Shown: one piece after another, positions 7,203 to 15,836 of the stretch
Layout of the letters: each line of letters begins with the position of its first letter
How positions within the stretch are numbered: position 1 is the stretch's first letter
Source of the DNA: UBA3210 sp048359995
GTDB lineage: Bacteria; Bacillota_I; Bacilli_A; RFN20; CAG-449
Reading direction: 5' to 3'
Assembly (NCBI GenBank): GCA_048359995.1
Contig: DBGCPK010000006.1
Span: 1 to 39,226 of the forward strand
Length of the DNA stretch: 39,226 bases
Made by a program: the position numbers and the translations under genes
Notes under the pieces: generated by a model
Database searches by the model: none
Told to the model about the DNA's origin: nothing
What the model saw: the letters and a program-made list of their open reading frames with translations, nothing else

Positions 7203-7258
7203 TATCGATAGAAATTTATCCGTTTGCCCATCGTATCTTGATTCAATTATGATATAAT
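7203..7258 (+). promoter_or_regulatory. Extended -10 promoter with an upstream TATCGATA box
   Basis: TGATATAAT (7250-7258) is an extended -10 element; no good -35 is seen at 17 nt. Upstream lies TATCGATA (7203-7210) followed after 6 nt by TATC (7217-7220). The same 8-mer occurs twice with a 6-nt spacer in front of rex, so a shared regulator is possible. Confidence 0.5.
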
Positions 7259-7281
7259 GTACTTGCATAGGAGATTTTGAT

Positions 7282-7737
7282 ATGAATAAGTTTATGAAAT
7301 GCGCGATTCGGGAAGCGGAAAAAGGAATACGAAACGGCGAAGGAGGGCCGTTCGGAACGGTAATCGTCAAAGACGGAAAGATCATCGCCAAAGGACATAA
7401 TCAGGTTGTCAAAAACAATGACGCGACTTGTCATGGAGAGATGCAGGCGATAAGAAAAGCATCGAAAAGATTGAATAATTTCGATTTGTCGGGGTGTGAA
7501 CTCTATACGACGGGAGAACCTTGCCCAATGTGTCTGGGGGCTATCTTGTGGTCGAATATCGATAAAGTTTACTATGGTTGCAATATCGAAGATACCGAGA
7601 AAATCGGATTCCGCGATAAAAAATTTTACGATCTGAGCGGTGAGGAGAAATCCGAATTTATTTCGGAATTGGATCGGAAAGAATGTTTGAAACTCTACGA
7701 AGAGTATCGGAACATCGATTCGAAAAAGAATTATTGA
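7282..7737 (+). CDS. Nucleoside deaminase, guanine-deaminase-like
   Basis: A 151-residue zinc-dependent cytidine/deoxycytidylate deaminase-fold enzyme. The GGPFGTVIVKDGKII opening, CHGEMQAI (zinc His and catalytic Glu) and EPCPMCLGAILW (two zinc Cys) are all present. The GGPFG start, the GFRDKKFYD segment and the length match bacterial guanine deaminase (GuaD, guanine to xanthine plus ammonia) better than tRNA adenosine deaminase TadA, which normally has an EVPVGA-type start. TAGGAG (7268-7273) precedes the ATG by 8 nt. The next gene starts 9 bp downstream, so the two are probably co-transcribed. Substrate is inferred from motif similarity. Confidence 0.85.
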   Translation: MNKFMKCAIREAEKGIRNGEGGPFGTVIVKDGKIIAKGHNQVVKNNDATCHGEMQAIRKASKRLNNFDLSGCELYTTGEPCPMCLGAILWSNIDKVYYGCNIEDTEKIGFRDKKFYDLSGEEKSEFISELDRKECLKLYEEYRNIDSKKNY

Positions 7738-7746
7738 GGACGGGCA

Positions 7747-8766
7747 ATGAAACCGATTAACTATTTGAAAGAAAACGGAACGATCGCCTTGGTAGCGCCG
7801 AGTTTCGGCTGTGCCGCCGATCCGTACAAAACGCGTTTGGAAACAGCGATTAAGAATTTCGAAGACGACGGATTTCGATTGATTCAAGGGGAGAATATCG
7901 TTCTCAGTCGGCATAAAGTGAGAAGCAACAGCGCGCGGAAGTGCGCAAAAGAATTTATGGAGAATTATCTCAACCCTGAGGTCGACGCGGTAATTTCTGT
8001 CGGTGGCGGAGAATTGATGTGCGAGATTCTTCCCTACATCGATTTCGATAAGATCTTAACGGCGCCGCATAAATTTTTTATGGGATTTTCAGACAATACC
8101 AATCTGACTTATACGCTGGCGACGATCTCGGAGGTGGCGACGATTTATGGCCCTTGTTTCCCCGCATATTGTTTGAAGCCTTATCGTTATCATCTGGCGG
8201 ACGCTTTGAATCTTCTTTTGGGAAAGACGAGGGAAACGCGAGGATATCCGTATTGGGAAAGATACGGCAAATCAAGCGATAACCCTTTGGAAGAGAAGAA
8301 CTATTCCGAAAAGAAAGTGCTGCGGATTTATCCGAACCGCCCCGTCGAAGTTACGGGGAGATTGCTGGGGGGATGTTTGGATTGCTTGGTTACTCTCTGC
8401 GGAACGAGGTTCGATCGAACGGCAGAATATTTGGAAAAATATCGCGATGACGGCTTTATTTGGTTTTTGGAAGCGTGCGATCTAAGTCCGGTGGGAATTC
8501 AACGCGCTTTGTTTCAATTGAAACAGGCGAAGTGGTTCAAATACTGCCGCGCTTTTATCATCGGAAGACCTCTTTGCTATCGGCAACGCGTTTTCGGCAT
8601 TACTCATTACCGAGCAATCAAAGAGGCATTGGGGAATCTGCATTTGCCGATTATCATGGATGCCGATTTGGGGCATTTTGCTCCTTCGATGCCGATTGTC
8701 ACGGGCGCATTGGGCAAACTGAAAGCCTTTGACAACGAAATAAGCATCGAATACACGGATTTTTAA
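7747..8766 (+). CDS. S66-family LD-carboxypeptidase
   Basis: A 339-residue serine peptidase of family S66, which removes the terminal D-alanine from muropeptide tetrapeptides (LdcA) or, in the MccF branch, cleaves microcin C-type compounds. The catalytic set is visible: Ser115 in FMGFSDNTNL, Glu242 in WFLEACDLS, His310 in DLGHFAPSMP. No signal peptide is seen, so it should act in the cytosol on recycled peptidoglycan fragments or peptide-nucleotides. It follows the deaminase gene by 9 bp (GAGGACGGGCA before the ATG). Choosing between LdcA and MccF roles is not possible from sequence alone. Confidence 0.85.
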   Translation: MKPINYLKENGTIALVAPSFGCAADPYKTRLETAIKNFEDDGFRLIQGENIVLSRHKVRSNSARKCAKEFMENYLNPEVDAVISVGGGELMCEILPYIDFDKILTAPHKFFMGFSDNTNLTYTLATISEVATIYGPCFPAYCLKPYRYHLADALNLLLGKTRETRGYPYWERYGKSSDNPLEEKNYSEKKVLRIYPNRPVEVTGRLLGGCLDCLVTLCGTRFDRTAEYLEKYRDDGFIWFLEACDLSPVGIQRALFQLKQAKWFKYCRAFIIGRPLCYRQRVFGITHYRAIKEALGNLHLPIIMDADLGHFAPSMPIVTGALGKLKAFDNEISIEYTDF

Positions 8767-8805
8767 TTCGGTGAAAGCACTATCATTCACAAAAAAGTAG
8801 AAAAG

Positions 8806-8836
8806 TATCGATAAAAAAATATCGATATGATATATT
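8806..8836 (+). promoter_or_regulatory. Double TATCGATA operator and extended -10 promoter of rex
   Basis: TATCGATA occurs at 8806-8813 and 8820-8827, separated by six A. It is immediately followed by TGATATATT (8828-8836), an extended -10 element. A repressor bound here would block transcription of rex-adhE. A canonical Rex box (TTGTGAA, 4 nt, TTCACAA) is not found; GTGAA (8771-8775) and TTCAC (8786-8790) occur nearby but with a 10-nt gap. Confidence 0.55.
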
Positions 8837-8877
8837 GATTCTGTATCGGTTGAAGCCGAGAAAGAAAGGAGACTAAT

Positions 8878-9504
8878 ATGGGAGACAATATTTCGACAAA
8901 CACGCGGAACAGAATACCGCTTTATCTGGACTATCTCAACAAAATAGGTAAAGAAGGCCGGAAAAAGATTTCCTCGGGTGCGATCGCGACGGCGTTGGGA
9001 CTCGGGGAAGTTCAGGTCAGAAAAGACTTGGCGTCGGTTTCTTCGAAAGGAAAACCGAAAATCGGTTACGATGTGTCTTTGCTGGTGCGCGATTTGGAAA
9101 ATTATTTGGGATATCGCGACTTGGATACCGCGGTGATCTTCGGAGTCGGAAAACTGGGTATGGCGCTTTTGGATTATCCGGGATTTAACGACTGCGGTTT
9201 CGATATCGTGCGGGGTTTCGATGTGGATTCGCGGAAATTCGGAATTTCCGAAACGGGAAAACCGATTTCGGACAATTGCGATTTCGTGGAGTTTAACCGC
9301 GAACAAGAAGTCAGCATAGCGATTCTATGCGTTCCGGAAAACCACGCGCAGGAAGTCTGCGATTTCGTGGTTCAAAACGGAATTCGCGCGATTCTCAATT
9401 TTGCGCCGATTCATCTGAACGTTCCGGACGGCGTCGTCGTCAAAAGCGAAAATTTAGCATACTCCTTAGCCTTGCTTTCGATCGAACTGAAATCGAAAAA
9501 ATAG
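8878..9504 (+). CDS. rex: Redox-sensing transcriptional repressor Rex
   Basis: A 208-residue protein of normal Rex length. The N-terminal winged helix (residues ~5-75) includes IPLYLDYLNKIGKEG, SSGAIATALGLGEVQVRKDL and GKPKIGYDV. It is followed by a Rossmann domain (AVIFGVGKLGMALL) that binds NADH/NAD+, and a C-terminal swapped helix (LAYSLALLSIELK). Rex leaves its operators when NADH rises and so derepresses fermentation genes. AAAGGAG precedes the start. The adhE gene begins 16 bp after the stop, so rex controls its own operon's most likely target. Confidence 0.95.
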   Translation: MGDNISTNTRNRIPLYLDYLNKIGKEGRKKISSGAIATALGLGEVQVRKDLASVSSKGKPKIGYDVSLLVRDLENYLGYRDLDTAVIFGVGKLGMALLDYPGFNDCGFDIVRGFDVDSRKFGISETGKPISDNCDFVEFNREQEVSIAILCVPENHAQEVCDFVVQNGIRAILNFAPIHLNVPDGVVVKSENLAYSLALLSIELKSKK

Positions 9505-9520
9505 TTTTTCAGGAGGAAAT

Positions 9521-12136
9521 ATGGTCAGAGAAATTATCGACAATGTAGAAAAACTTGAAAGAGCCGTCAAGCGTTTAAAAGAGGCTCAAAAAAAATTTTC
9601 CGAGTATTCGCAAGAGCAGGTGGACAGAATCTTTCTTGCCGCGGCGACGGCTGCGAATAAAGAGCGGATTCGTCTCGCGAAGTTGGCGGTAGAAGAAACC
9701 GGAATGGGAGTCGTCGAAGATAAGGTCATTAAAAACCATTATGCTTCGGAATACATCTACAATGCTTATCGGGATACTCAAACGGTAGGCGTCATCGAAG
9801 AAGATAAAGAGTACGGAATTCGGAAAATTGCCGAACCGATCGGATTGGTCGCGGCGGTCATTCCGACGACTAACCCGACGTCCACCGCGATTTTCAAGAC
9901 GTTGATCTGTTTAAAAACGCGGAACGCCATCATCATTTCCCCGCATCCGCGTGCAAAGAAATCGACTGCGGAAGCGGCTAGAGTGGTTTTGGAAGCGGCC
10001 GTAGAAGCCGGCGCGCCGGAAGGAATCATCGACTGGATCGACGTTCCTTCTTTGGAGATGACATCTTTAGTGATGAAAGAGGCGGATATCATTTTGGCGA
10101 CAGGAGGACCGGGTATGGTTCATGCCGCCTATTCCAGCGGAAAACCGGCGTTAGGCGTCGGCGCGGGAAATACGCCGGCGATCATCGACGATTCCGCAGA
10201 TGTGGTTCTGGCGGTGAATTCGATCATTCATTCCAAAACTTTCGATAACGGAATGATCTGCGCTTCCGAACAATCGGCAATCGTTCTCGATTCGGTATAT
10301 GTTTCGGTTAAAGACGAATTTCTGAAACGGGGCTGTTATTTTCTAAATGAGGAAGAAAAGCAAAAAGTCAGGGAGACGATCATCATCAACGGCGGACTTA
10401 ACGCGAAAATCGTCGGTCAGAAAGCGGCGAAGATCGCAGAGTTGGCCGGAGTGAAAGTGCCGGAGGAAACGAAAGTATTGATCGGCGAAGTCGAATCGGT
10501 CGAACTTAGCGAAGAATTTGCGCATGAAAAACTTTCGCCTGTACTCGCCCTTTACCGCGCGAAGGATTTTTCCGAAGCTTTGGATAAAGCGGAACATTTG
10601 ATTGCCGACGGCGGATTCGGACATACCTCCTCGCTTTACATTAACGTGAAAACCGGACAGGAAAAGATATCCGAGTTCCAAAATCGGATGAAAACCTGTC
10701 GTATTTTGATCAATACTCCGTCTTCGCAGGGAGGAATCGGAGACCTATACAATTTCAAATTAACTCCGTCGCTGACTTTGGGCTGCGGTTCTTGGGGAGG
10801 AAACTCGGTCAGCGAAAATGTCGGAGTCAGACAATTGCTGAACATTAAAACCGTCGCGGAAAGGAGAGAGAATATGCTGTGGTTCCGGTGTCCGGAAAAA
10901 GTTTATATCAAGAAAGGATGTCTGCCGGTTGCGCTTCAAGAATTGAAAACGGTGATGCACAAGAAGAGAGCGTTCATCGTAACGGACTCTTTCCTCTTTA
11001 AAAATGGGTTTACCCGTTGCATTACCGAAAGATTGGACGAAATGGGCATTACGCATACCACTTTCTTCAACGTCGAACCGGATCCTTCGTTGAAATCGGC
11101 GAAGGAAGGCGCGGAAGCGATGCGCCAATTTGAACCGGATGTCATCATCGCTTTAGGCGGCGGATCGGCCATGGATGCAGCGAAAATTATGTGGGTGCTT
11201 TACGAGCATCCGGAAGTTTCTTTCCAAGACATGGCGATGCGGTTTCAGGATATTCGAAAGAGAATCTACACTTTCCCGCATATGGGAGATAAAGCGTATT
11301 TTGTCGCTGTACCGACTTCTTCGGGAACCGGGTCCGAAGTTACTCCTTTCGCGGTCATTACGGACGAAAAAACCGGAATCAAATATCCTCTCGCGGATTA
11401 CGAATTACTTCCGAAAATGGCGATCGTCGATACTGACTTGATGATGAGCGCGCCGAAAGGATTGACGGCGGCTTCCGGAATCGACGCGGTTTCGCACGAT
11501 CTCGAAGCGTTGGCTTCGATGATGGCGACCGACTATACCGACGGTTTGGCGATTCAGTCGTTGAAGATAATATTCGAATATTTGCCTCGGGCCTATCGCG
11601 ATGGACAAACGGATGTGGAAGCGCGGGAAAAGATGGCGAATGCCGCGACGATGGCAGGTATGGCTTTTGCCAACGCTTTCTTGGGAATCAATCACTCTTT
11701 AGCGCATAAACTGGGTGCGTATCATCATATCGCTCATGGGGTTGCCAACGCTTTGGTCATCGAATACGTTCTGAGGTACAATGCCAGCGAAACCCCTGTT
11801 AAAATGGGAACTTTCCCGCAATACGATCACCCGCATACGTTGAGAAAATATGCGATCGTCGCCGAGAATTTGGGCTTGAAAGGCAAGGACGACCGCGAAT
11901 CTTTGGAGAATCTTATCGACGCGGTAAATCGCTTAAAAGAAGAGATCGGAATCAAGAAAACGATACGCGATTACGGCGTGGAAGAAAAGGATTTCCTCGA
12001 TACGCTCGACGAAATGACGGAACAGGCGTTCGACGACCAATGCACGGGAGCCAATCCTCGCTATCCTCTGATGAGCGAATTGAAAGAGATTTACCTCAAA
12101 GCCTATTACGGCGCTGATTATAAAGGAGAAAAATAA
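9521..12136 (+). CDS. adhE: Bifunctional acetaldehyde-CoA/alcohol dehydrogenase AdhE
   Basis: An 871-residue fusion that reduces acetyl-CoA to acetaldehyde and then to ethanol, reoxidising two NADH. The N-terminal aldehyde dehydrogenase half contains IPTTNPTSTAIFKTL and the catalytic Cys247 in NGMICASEQ. The C-terminal iron-dependent alcohol dehydrogenase half contains GGGSAMDAAKIMW, PTSSGTGSEVTPF and the iron-binding INHSLAHKLG with AHGVANA. Length is normal and no key residue is missing. AGGAGGAAAT lies before the ATG. It follows rex by 16 bp and overlaps the next gene by one base (TAATG). Members of this family assemble into spirosomes. Confidence 0.97.
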   Translation: MVREIIDNVEKLERAVKRLKEAQKKFSEYSQEQVDRIFLAAATAANKERIRLAKLAVEETGMGVVEDKVIKNHYASEYIYNAYRDTQTVGVIEEDKEYGIRKIAEPIGLVAAVIPTTNPTSTAIFKTLICLKTRNAIIISPHPRAKKSTAEAARVVLEAAVEAGAPEGIIDWIDVPSLEMTSLVMKEADIILATGGPGMVHAAYSSGKPALGVGAGNTPAIIDDSADVVLAVNSIIHSKTFDNGMICASEQSAIVLDSVYVSVKDEFLKRGCYFLNEEEKQKVRETIIINGGLNAKIVGQKAAKIAELAGVKVPEETKVLIGEVESVELSEEFAHEKLSPVLALYRAKDFSEALDKAEHLIADGGFGHTSSLYINVKTGQEKISEFQNRMKTCRILINTPSSQGGIGDLYNFKLTPSLTLGCGSWGGNSVSENVGVRQLLNIKTVAERRENMLWFRCPEKVYIKKGCLPVALQELKTVMHKKRAFIVTDSFLFKNGFTRCITERLDEMGITHTTFFNVEPDPSLKSAKEGAEAMRQFEPDVIIALGGGSAMDAAKIMWVLYEHPEVSFQDMAMRFQDIRKRIYTFPHMGDKAYFVAVPTSSGTGSEVTPFAVITDEKTGIKYPLADYELLPKMAIVDTDLMMSAPKGLTAASGIDAVSHDLEALASMMATDYTDGLAIQSLKIIFEYLPRAYRDGQTDVEAREKMANAATMAGMAFANAFLGINHSLAHKLGAYHHIAHGVANALVIEYVLRYNASETPVKMGTFPQYDHPHTLRKYAIVAENLGLKGKDDRESLENLIDAVNRLKEEIGIKKTIRDYGVEEKDFLDTLDEMTEQAFDDQCTGANPRYPLMSELKEIYLKAYYGADYKGEK

Positions 12137-12885
12137 TGGAAAAGGAAAATGTTATTTTGGTAAGACCGACCAAAGTCGTCTACCGGAACGGAGATAAGAT
12201 CGTCAAATCCTTTGTCGAAGGGTATCTCAAATCCGACGTACTCAACGAAGCGCTGAACCAAGCGCGGGTGGAAGAAATCGGACTCTGCATTCCGAAGGTG
12301 ATTTCCGTCGATGTGATCGACAATCGATGGACGATAACTTCGGAGTACATCGAAGGGGAAACGCTCGATTCGCTGATGCGGAAGAATCCGGAAAAGGAAG
12401 AGGAATATCTCCATTTGATGGTGGATCTTCAATTGGACATCTTGTCGAGAAAATGCCCTTTGCTTCACAAGTTAAAGGACAAATTGAGAAGAAAACTGAA
12501 AGAGACTGCTTTCGACGATACGGTTAAATACGATCTCAACACCGCTTTGGAGGGAACGCCGAAACACGACAAACTTTGTCACGGCGATTTCAATCCGTCG
12601 AACATCGTGATTACCGAAGACGGAAAAAAATACATTCTGGACTGGGCGCACGCTTCACAGGGGAATGCTTCGGCCGATGCGGCTCAATCCTATTTGATTC
12701 TTTATCTGAATTACGGTGGTATTCTGGCGGAAAAATATCTAAACCTGTTCGTTGCCAAATCCGGTATCGCCAAGAAGACGATTCAGAAATGGCTTCCGGT
12801 CGTCGCTGCGGCGAAAACGTTGAATTGTCAGGAAGAGGAACTCGATTTCTTGAACCGTTGGGTAAACGTCGTCGAATACGAATAA
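12136..12885 (+). CDS. APH/choline-kinase-type phosphotransferase
   Basis: A 249-residue protein-kinase-like small-molecule phosphotransferase. The Brenner motif CHGDFNPSNIV carries the catalytic Asp and Asn, and ILDWAHAS carries the metal-binding Asp. The N-terminal lobe has a lysine in KIVKSFVEG and a Glu-rich YIEGETLDSL hinge. The substrate is unknown; related enzymes phosphorylate aminoglycosides, choline, or sugars such as fructosamines. Its start codon shares one base with the adhE stop, so translation is probably coupled and the gene is likely under Rex control. A strong terminator follows. Confidence 0.8.
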   Translation: MEKENVILVRPTKVVYRNGDKIVKSFVEGYLKSDVLNEALNQARVEEIGLCIPKVISVDVIDNRWTITSEYIEGETLDSLMRKNPEKEEEYLHLMVDLQLDILSRKCPLLHKLKDKLRRKLKETAFDDTVKYDLNTALEGTPKHDKLCHGDFNPSNIVITEDGKKYILDWAHASQGNASADAAQSYLILYLNYGGILAEKYLNLFVAKSGIAKKTIQKWLPVVAAAKTLNCQEEELDFLNRWVNVVEYE

Positions 12886-12898
12886 TCCCGCAATAAAA

Positions 12899-12928
12899 AT
12901 ACACCGTCGCTGACGGTGTATTTTCTTT
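12899..12928. terminator. Bidirectional rho-independent terminator
   Basis: ATACACCGTC (12899-12908) pairs perfectly with GACGGTGTAT (12912-12921) across a 3-nt loop. A-rich sequence lies 5' and T-rich sequence 3' of it, so it works for the rex operon and for the convergent gene on the minus strand. Confidence 0.9.
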
Positions 12929-12955
12929 TGGAGAAAATGTCTTTTTCCTTTAAAA

Positions 12956-13867
12956 TCAATCTCGGTTGTCGATGTGAATTTCATCGCCGTCAATGTTGAT
13001 GGTAAGATTCTTGTTTTTGATTTTTTCTTTTAAATCTTCAATGTCGTCATCGTCTTCGATATCCTCGATGTCGATTCGGGTGCCGTCTTCATCGATGCAG
13101 ATAGAAGGATCTTTCCGATGAATCCAATCGTCGAAAGGATTGAACAGGATATAGTACAGCGGAATCGTGAGGAAGAGGAACCAGTAAGGATGCCATAATT
13201 GATGAACCATACCCAAATAAAGATATACTGCAGTGACCAGAATCGGAAAAACGAAAGAAGAGAACTTTCTTTTCCAAATCGCTTCCATCAAGGTGGCTAC
13301 CAACGGAATAAGGAAGAAGAGAATCCACGCCGTATGCCACTGTCCCAAAAAGATTCCCAAAAGAATATAAGCGATGAGCGTTCCGATGCAGACGATTCCG
13401 TTGATCGCGTTTTCGACGCGCCGGAAGACTTTGCTCTTTTTTCTTTGCTTGAAATAAATACCTTTGGGAGAGATGTCGACGTGATCTCCTTTTTTATTGT
13501 CGTGAACGTGGATTCCGTCCCATCCGACGTGGACGTATTCGCCCTCTTTGGACTGAAAGTCTATGCCTTTCAGCAGACTGATATGCACGCGATCACCTTT
13601 TTTGTTTTCTTGCGTTTCTTTATCGTCTTTTTCTCCTTGTTCCTTTTTAATCTCTTCTATGCTCTGGTCGGTGGATAGCAATTCATCGAGAGAGATCCCG
13701 TAGAGTTTCGCCAGACAGATCAGGTTATCGGTATCCGGAGAAGATTCCGCGCGTTCCCATTTGGATACCGCCTGACGGGAAATTCCCAGCGCATCGGCTA
13801 ATTGCTCTTGAGAGTAGCCTTTTTCTTTTCTCAGTTTTTGAAGGCGGTTTGCGATTTCGATATTCAT
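12956..13867 (-). CDS. XRE-family regulator with a membrane-spanning C-terminal half
   Basis: Starting at ATG 13867 (AGGAG at 13880-13876), the protein has 303 residues. Residues 1-65 are a classic Cro/cI HTH: NRLQKLRKEKGYSQEQLADA, LGISRQAVSKWERAESSPD. A charged linker and a beta-type region with HV repeats (~75-135) follow. Then come four hydrophobic segments (about residues 148-170, 172-190, 198-215, 222-240) and an acidic tail rich in Asp and Ile (~255-303). HTH proteins tethered to the membrane may sense envelope or lipid stress. The acidic DIEDIEDDDDIEDL stretch is unusual. A frame starting 26 codons upstream lacks a ribosome binding site. Confidence 0.8.
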   Translation of the reverse strand: MNIEIANRLQKLRKEKGYSQEQLADALGISRQAVSKWERAESSPDTDNLICLAKLYGISLDELLSTDQSIEEIKKEQGEKDDKETQENKKGDRVHISLLKGIDFQSKEGEYVHVGWDGIHVHDNKKGDHVDISPKGIYFKQRKKSKVFRRVENAINGIVCIGTLIAYILLGIFLGQWHTAWILFFLIPLVATLMEAIWKRKFSSFVFPILVTAVYLYLGMVHQLWHPYWFLFLTIPLYYILFNPFDDWIHRKDPSICIDEDGTRIDIEDIEDDDDIEDLKEKIKNKNLTINIDGDEIHIDNRD

Positions 13868-13892
13868 AACTTTTTCTCCTTTTCTGGTTACT

Positions 13893-13920
13893 ATTGTATG
13901 GGTTTTGTCGCGGTTGCGAC
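13893..13920 (-). promoter_or_regulatory. Inverted repeat next to the XRE-regulator promoter
   Basis: GTCGC (13907-13911) and GCGAC (13916-13920) flank GGTT. On the minus strand a TACAAT -10-like hexamer follows at 13898-13893. A related dyad, GCAAC/GTTGC, lies at 13955-13969. Both contain GGTTGC and could be autoregulatory sites of the XRE protein. Confidence 0.4.
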
Positions 13921-14123
13921 CACCGATTTTAGGTTGAATTTTCAAAAAAAATCCGCAACTGACGGTTGCATAACCTTATTTTAACTCTTTTTTATACGAA
14001 TTTCCTCTTTTTCTCTTTTTTACGGAAGATATTTTCACATAAAATAAAATACCTCCGTATAGTTTTTCTTGTATTGAGGGCCCGAAAGTATAATAATACT
14101 TTTGTATAAACGGAGATGGAAAA

Positions 14124-15029
14124 ATGAAAGATAGAGAGTTTCGCGGATTGCTGGTCGACAATGTGGAAAAATGCAAGATCATCCTGACCGGAATCCCTTA
14201 CGACGGTAACGCTTCGATCGGGAAAGGCGCTGCGGAAGCGCCTGCGCGGATACGAGAACTTTCTCGCTTTTTTCCACCTTTAACGATGGACGGAGAGGAT
14301 ATTTCCGCGTGTAAGATTTTCGATCGGGGAGATCTCGTCTGTGAGGACGAAGATTGTCCGACTTATTTCCGCCGAATTGAAGAACAAGTATCCTCGACGC
14401 TGAGAAACGACAAACTGAATCTTTTTATCGGAGGCGATCATTCGGTGGCAATTCCTCTTGAAAAAGCCTTTCTGGACTTCGCTAAGAAGCAAGGGAAAAA
14501 GGCAGGAATCATTCATATCGACGCTCATCCGGATATCTGCGACGTTTACGAGGAGAGCAGGCTATCTCACGCCTGCCCGATCCGAAGAGCCATCGATAAC
14601 GGATTCGATAAAACGAAATTGCTTTTGATCGGAATGCGGGGTTACGAATTGCAGGAAACGGAATATTTTAAACAAAATGCGGAAATCGAAGTTTATCCTT
14701 CTTCTTATATCATCGCAAACGGGATAAAGCCGATTTTGAAAAGAATCGAAGAGAAATTTGACGAAGAAGATTTGATTTATCTATCCTACGACATCGATGT
14801 CAATGATCCGTGTTTCGCACCCGGAACGGGAACTCCCGAGCCGTTTGGATTGAATAGTTTGGACGTATTGAATATGATTCGGCACGTCTTTCGGAAACGG
14901 AAGGTCGTTGCGATGGACATGGTAGAAATCGCTCCTCCGTTGGACAGCAACGATCTAACGACATGGCTGGGACTCAAAACCTTGTACGAGATTTTTAAAA
15001 TTCTGATCGATAGGGGAAACGAACGATGA
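14124..15029 (+). CDS. speB: Agmatinase-like ureohydrolase
   Basis: A 301-residue arginase/agmatinase-family enzyme with a di-manganese site. The metal motifs are GGDHSV, HIDAHPDIC and YLSYDIDVNDP, plus a MVEIAPPLD ending typical of the family. Agmatinase splits agmatine into putrescine and urea; formiminoglutamase or arginase activity cannot be fully excluded. GGAGATGG precedes the ATG. The last four bases overlap the start of a SpeD homologue (ATGA), so the two products probably work in one pathway. A six-base inverted repeat (AAGTAT/ATACTT) overlaps the presumed -10 TATAAT near 14089-14094. Confidence 0.85.
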   Translation: MKDREFRGLLVDNVEKCKIILTGIPYDGNASIGKGAAEAPARIRELSRFFPPLTMDGEDISACKIFDRGDLVCEDEDCPTYFRRIEEQVSSTLRNDKLNLFIGGDHSVAIPLEKAFLDFAKKQGKKAGIIHIDAHPDICDVYEESRLSHACPIRRAIDNGFDKTKLLLIGMRGYELQETEYFKQNAEIEVYPSSYIIANGIKPILKRIEEKFDEEDLIYLSYDIDVNDPCFAPGTGTPEPFGLNSLDVLNMIRHVFRKRKVVAMDMVEIAPPLDSNDLTTWLGLKTLYEIFKILIDRGNER

Positions 15030-15835
15030 GAAAGCATTTTATGTTGGATTGCTATGGCGCCAATCAAAATCAACTCAACGATATCCGACACATCAACGAT
15101 CTATTGAATCAGTTGGTATATTCTCTGAAACTGAATCCGGTTTGCCCTCCGCAGTTGATTCCATATTATTACGGAAAAGTCAAGGAAGATATCGGAATTT
15201 CGGCCTTTATTCTTTTGGAAGGAGGGCATATCACCATTCACACTTTTCCGGTGCGCGAATGCTATTTTGTCGATATTCTTTCCGACGGAGATTTCGACGA
15301 AAACGCGGCAAAAGATTTTCTCTTCAAAGAATTGCCTTATCAGGAAGAAAAGTCGATTTTCAACGTTAGAGACCGAAGTCAAAAGAAATTCGAAATTCTT
15401 TCGTATGATTCCGGTTGCGATTTCGGACCGCATCTGATGAATGAAATCAAAGCGGGTTCAGTGCCGACGATGGAAACGCTGTTCGACTTTCTCGAACAAT
15501 TGGTATCTAAAATCAATATGGATCCGATCACACGCCCGTATGTCTTGAAATCGACGCCGAAAAAGCCGAAATATCTTTCGGCGATTGTCGTGATTGCCCA
15601 ATCGCACATTGCACTGCATTACCAGTACAGAACCAAAACCATTTTCGCGGATATTTTTTCCTGCGCGCCATTCGATTATTCCAGCGTTCGCGAACTCTAT
15701 CGCCCATTAGGGGAAGTTATATCCGATGAACTGACCGCGCGGGGTACCAAGCATATTTACAAAGTAAAATCTTCGGTTTCCAAGGACTCTCTTCACGCTT
15801 CGATGCGCTGGCAGAAAGCTTTGAAGAGAAAGTAA
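15026..15835 (+). CDS. Tandem-domain SpeD homologue (pyruvoyl-dependent decarboxylase family)
   Basis: This 269-residue protein is two AdoMet-decarboxylase folds in one chain; bacterial SpeD is normally one ~120-130 residue fold. The C-terminal domain keeps the pyruvoyl-forming serine (Ser193 in AQSHIALH), His198 and Cys213 in IFSC. These have the same spacing as Ser63, His68 and Cys83 of the Thermotoga enzyme. The N-terminal domain has the fold signature (GGHITIHTFP) but Gly67 in place of the serine and Asp87 at the cysteine position. The residue before the cleavage point is Gln instead of the usual Glu. The gene overlaps the agmatinase by 4 bp and no spermidine synthase is nearby. SpeD homologues that decarboxylate arginine or ornithine are known, so arginine decarboxylase activity is plausible. 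Confidence 0.8.
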   Translation: MRKHFMLDCYGANQNQLNDIRHINDLLNQLVYSLKLNPVCPPQLIPYYYGKVKEDIGISAFILLEGGHITIHTFPVRECYFVDILSDGDFDENAAKDFLFKELPYQEEKSIFNVRDRSQKKFEILSYDSGCDFGPHLMNEIKAGSVPTMETLFDFLEQLVSKINMDPITRPYVLKSTPKKPKYLSAIVVIAQSHIALHYQYRTKTIFADIFSCAPFDYSSVRELYRPLGEVISDELTARGTKHIYKVKSSVSKDSLHASMRWQKALKRK

Positions 15836-15836
15836 A

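Noticed and set aside
7282..7737. tRNA adenosine deaminase TadA
   Set aside because: The GGPFG start and the C-terminal segment match guanine-deaminase-like enzymes better than TadA, although the zinc motifs are shared.
8771..8790. Canonical Rex operator upstream of rex
   Set aside because: GTGAA and TTCAC are present but 10 nt apart instead of the expected spacing, so the site does not fit the consensus.
8482..9306. Long minus-strand reading frame opposite the peptidase gene and rex
   Set aside because: It is a mirror of real genes; the plus-strand products are recognisable and the antisense has no ribosome binding site or family motif. The same applies to the other long antisense frames in the core (e.g. 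7243-7914, 32409-33029, 35479-36171).
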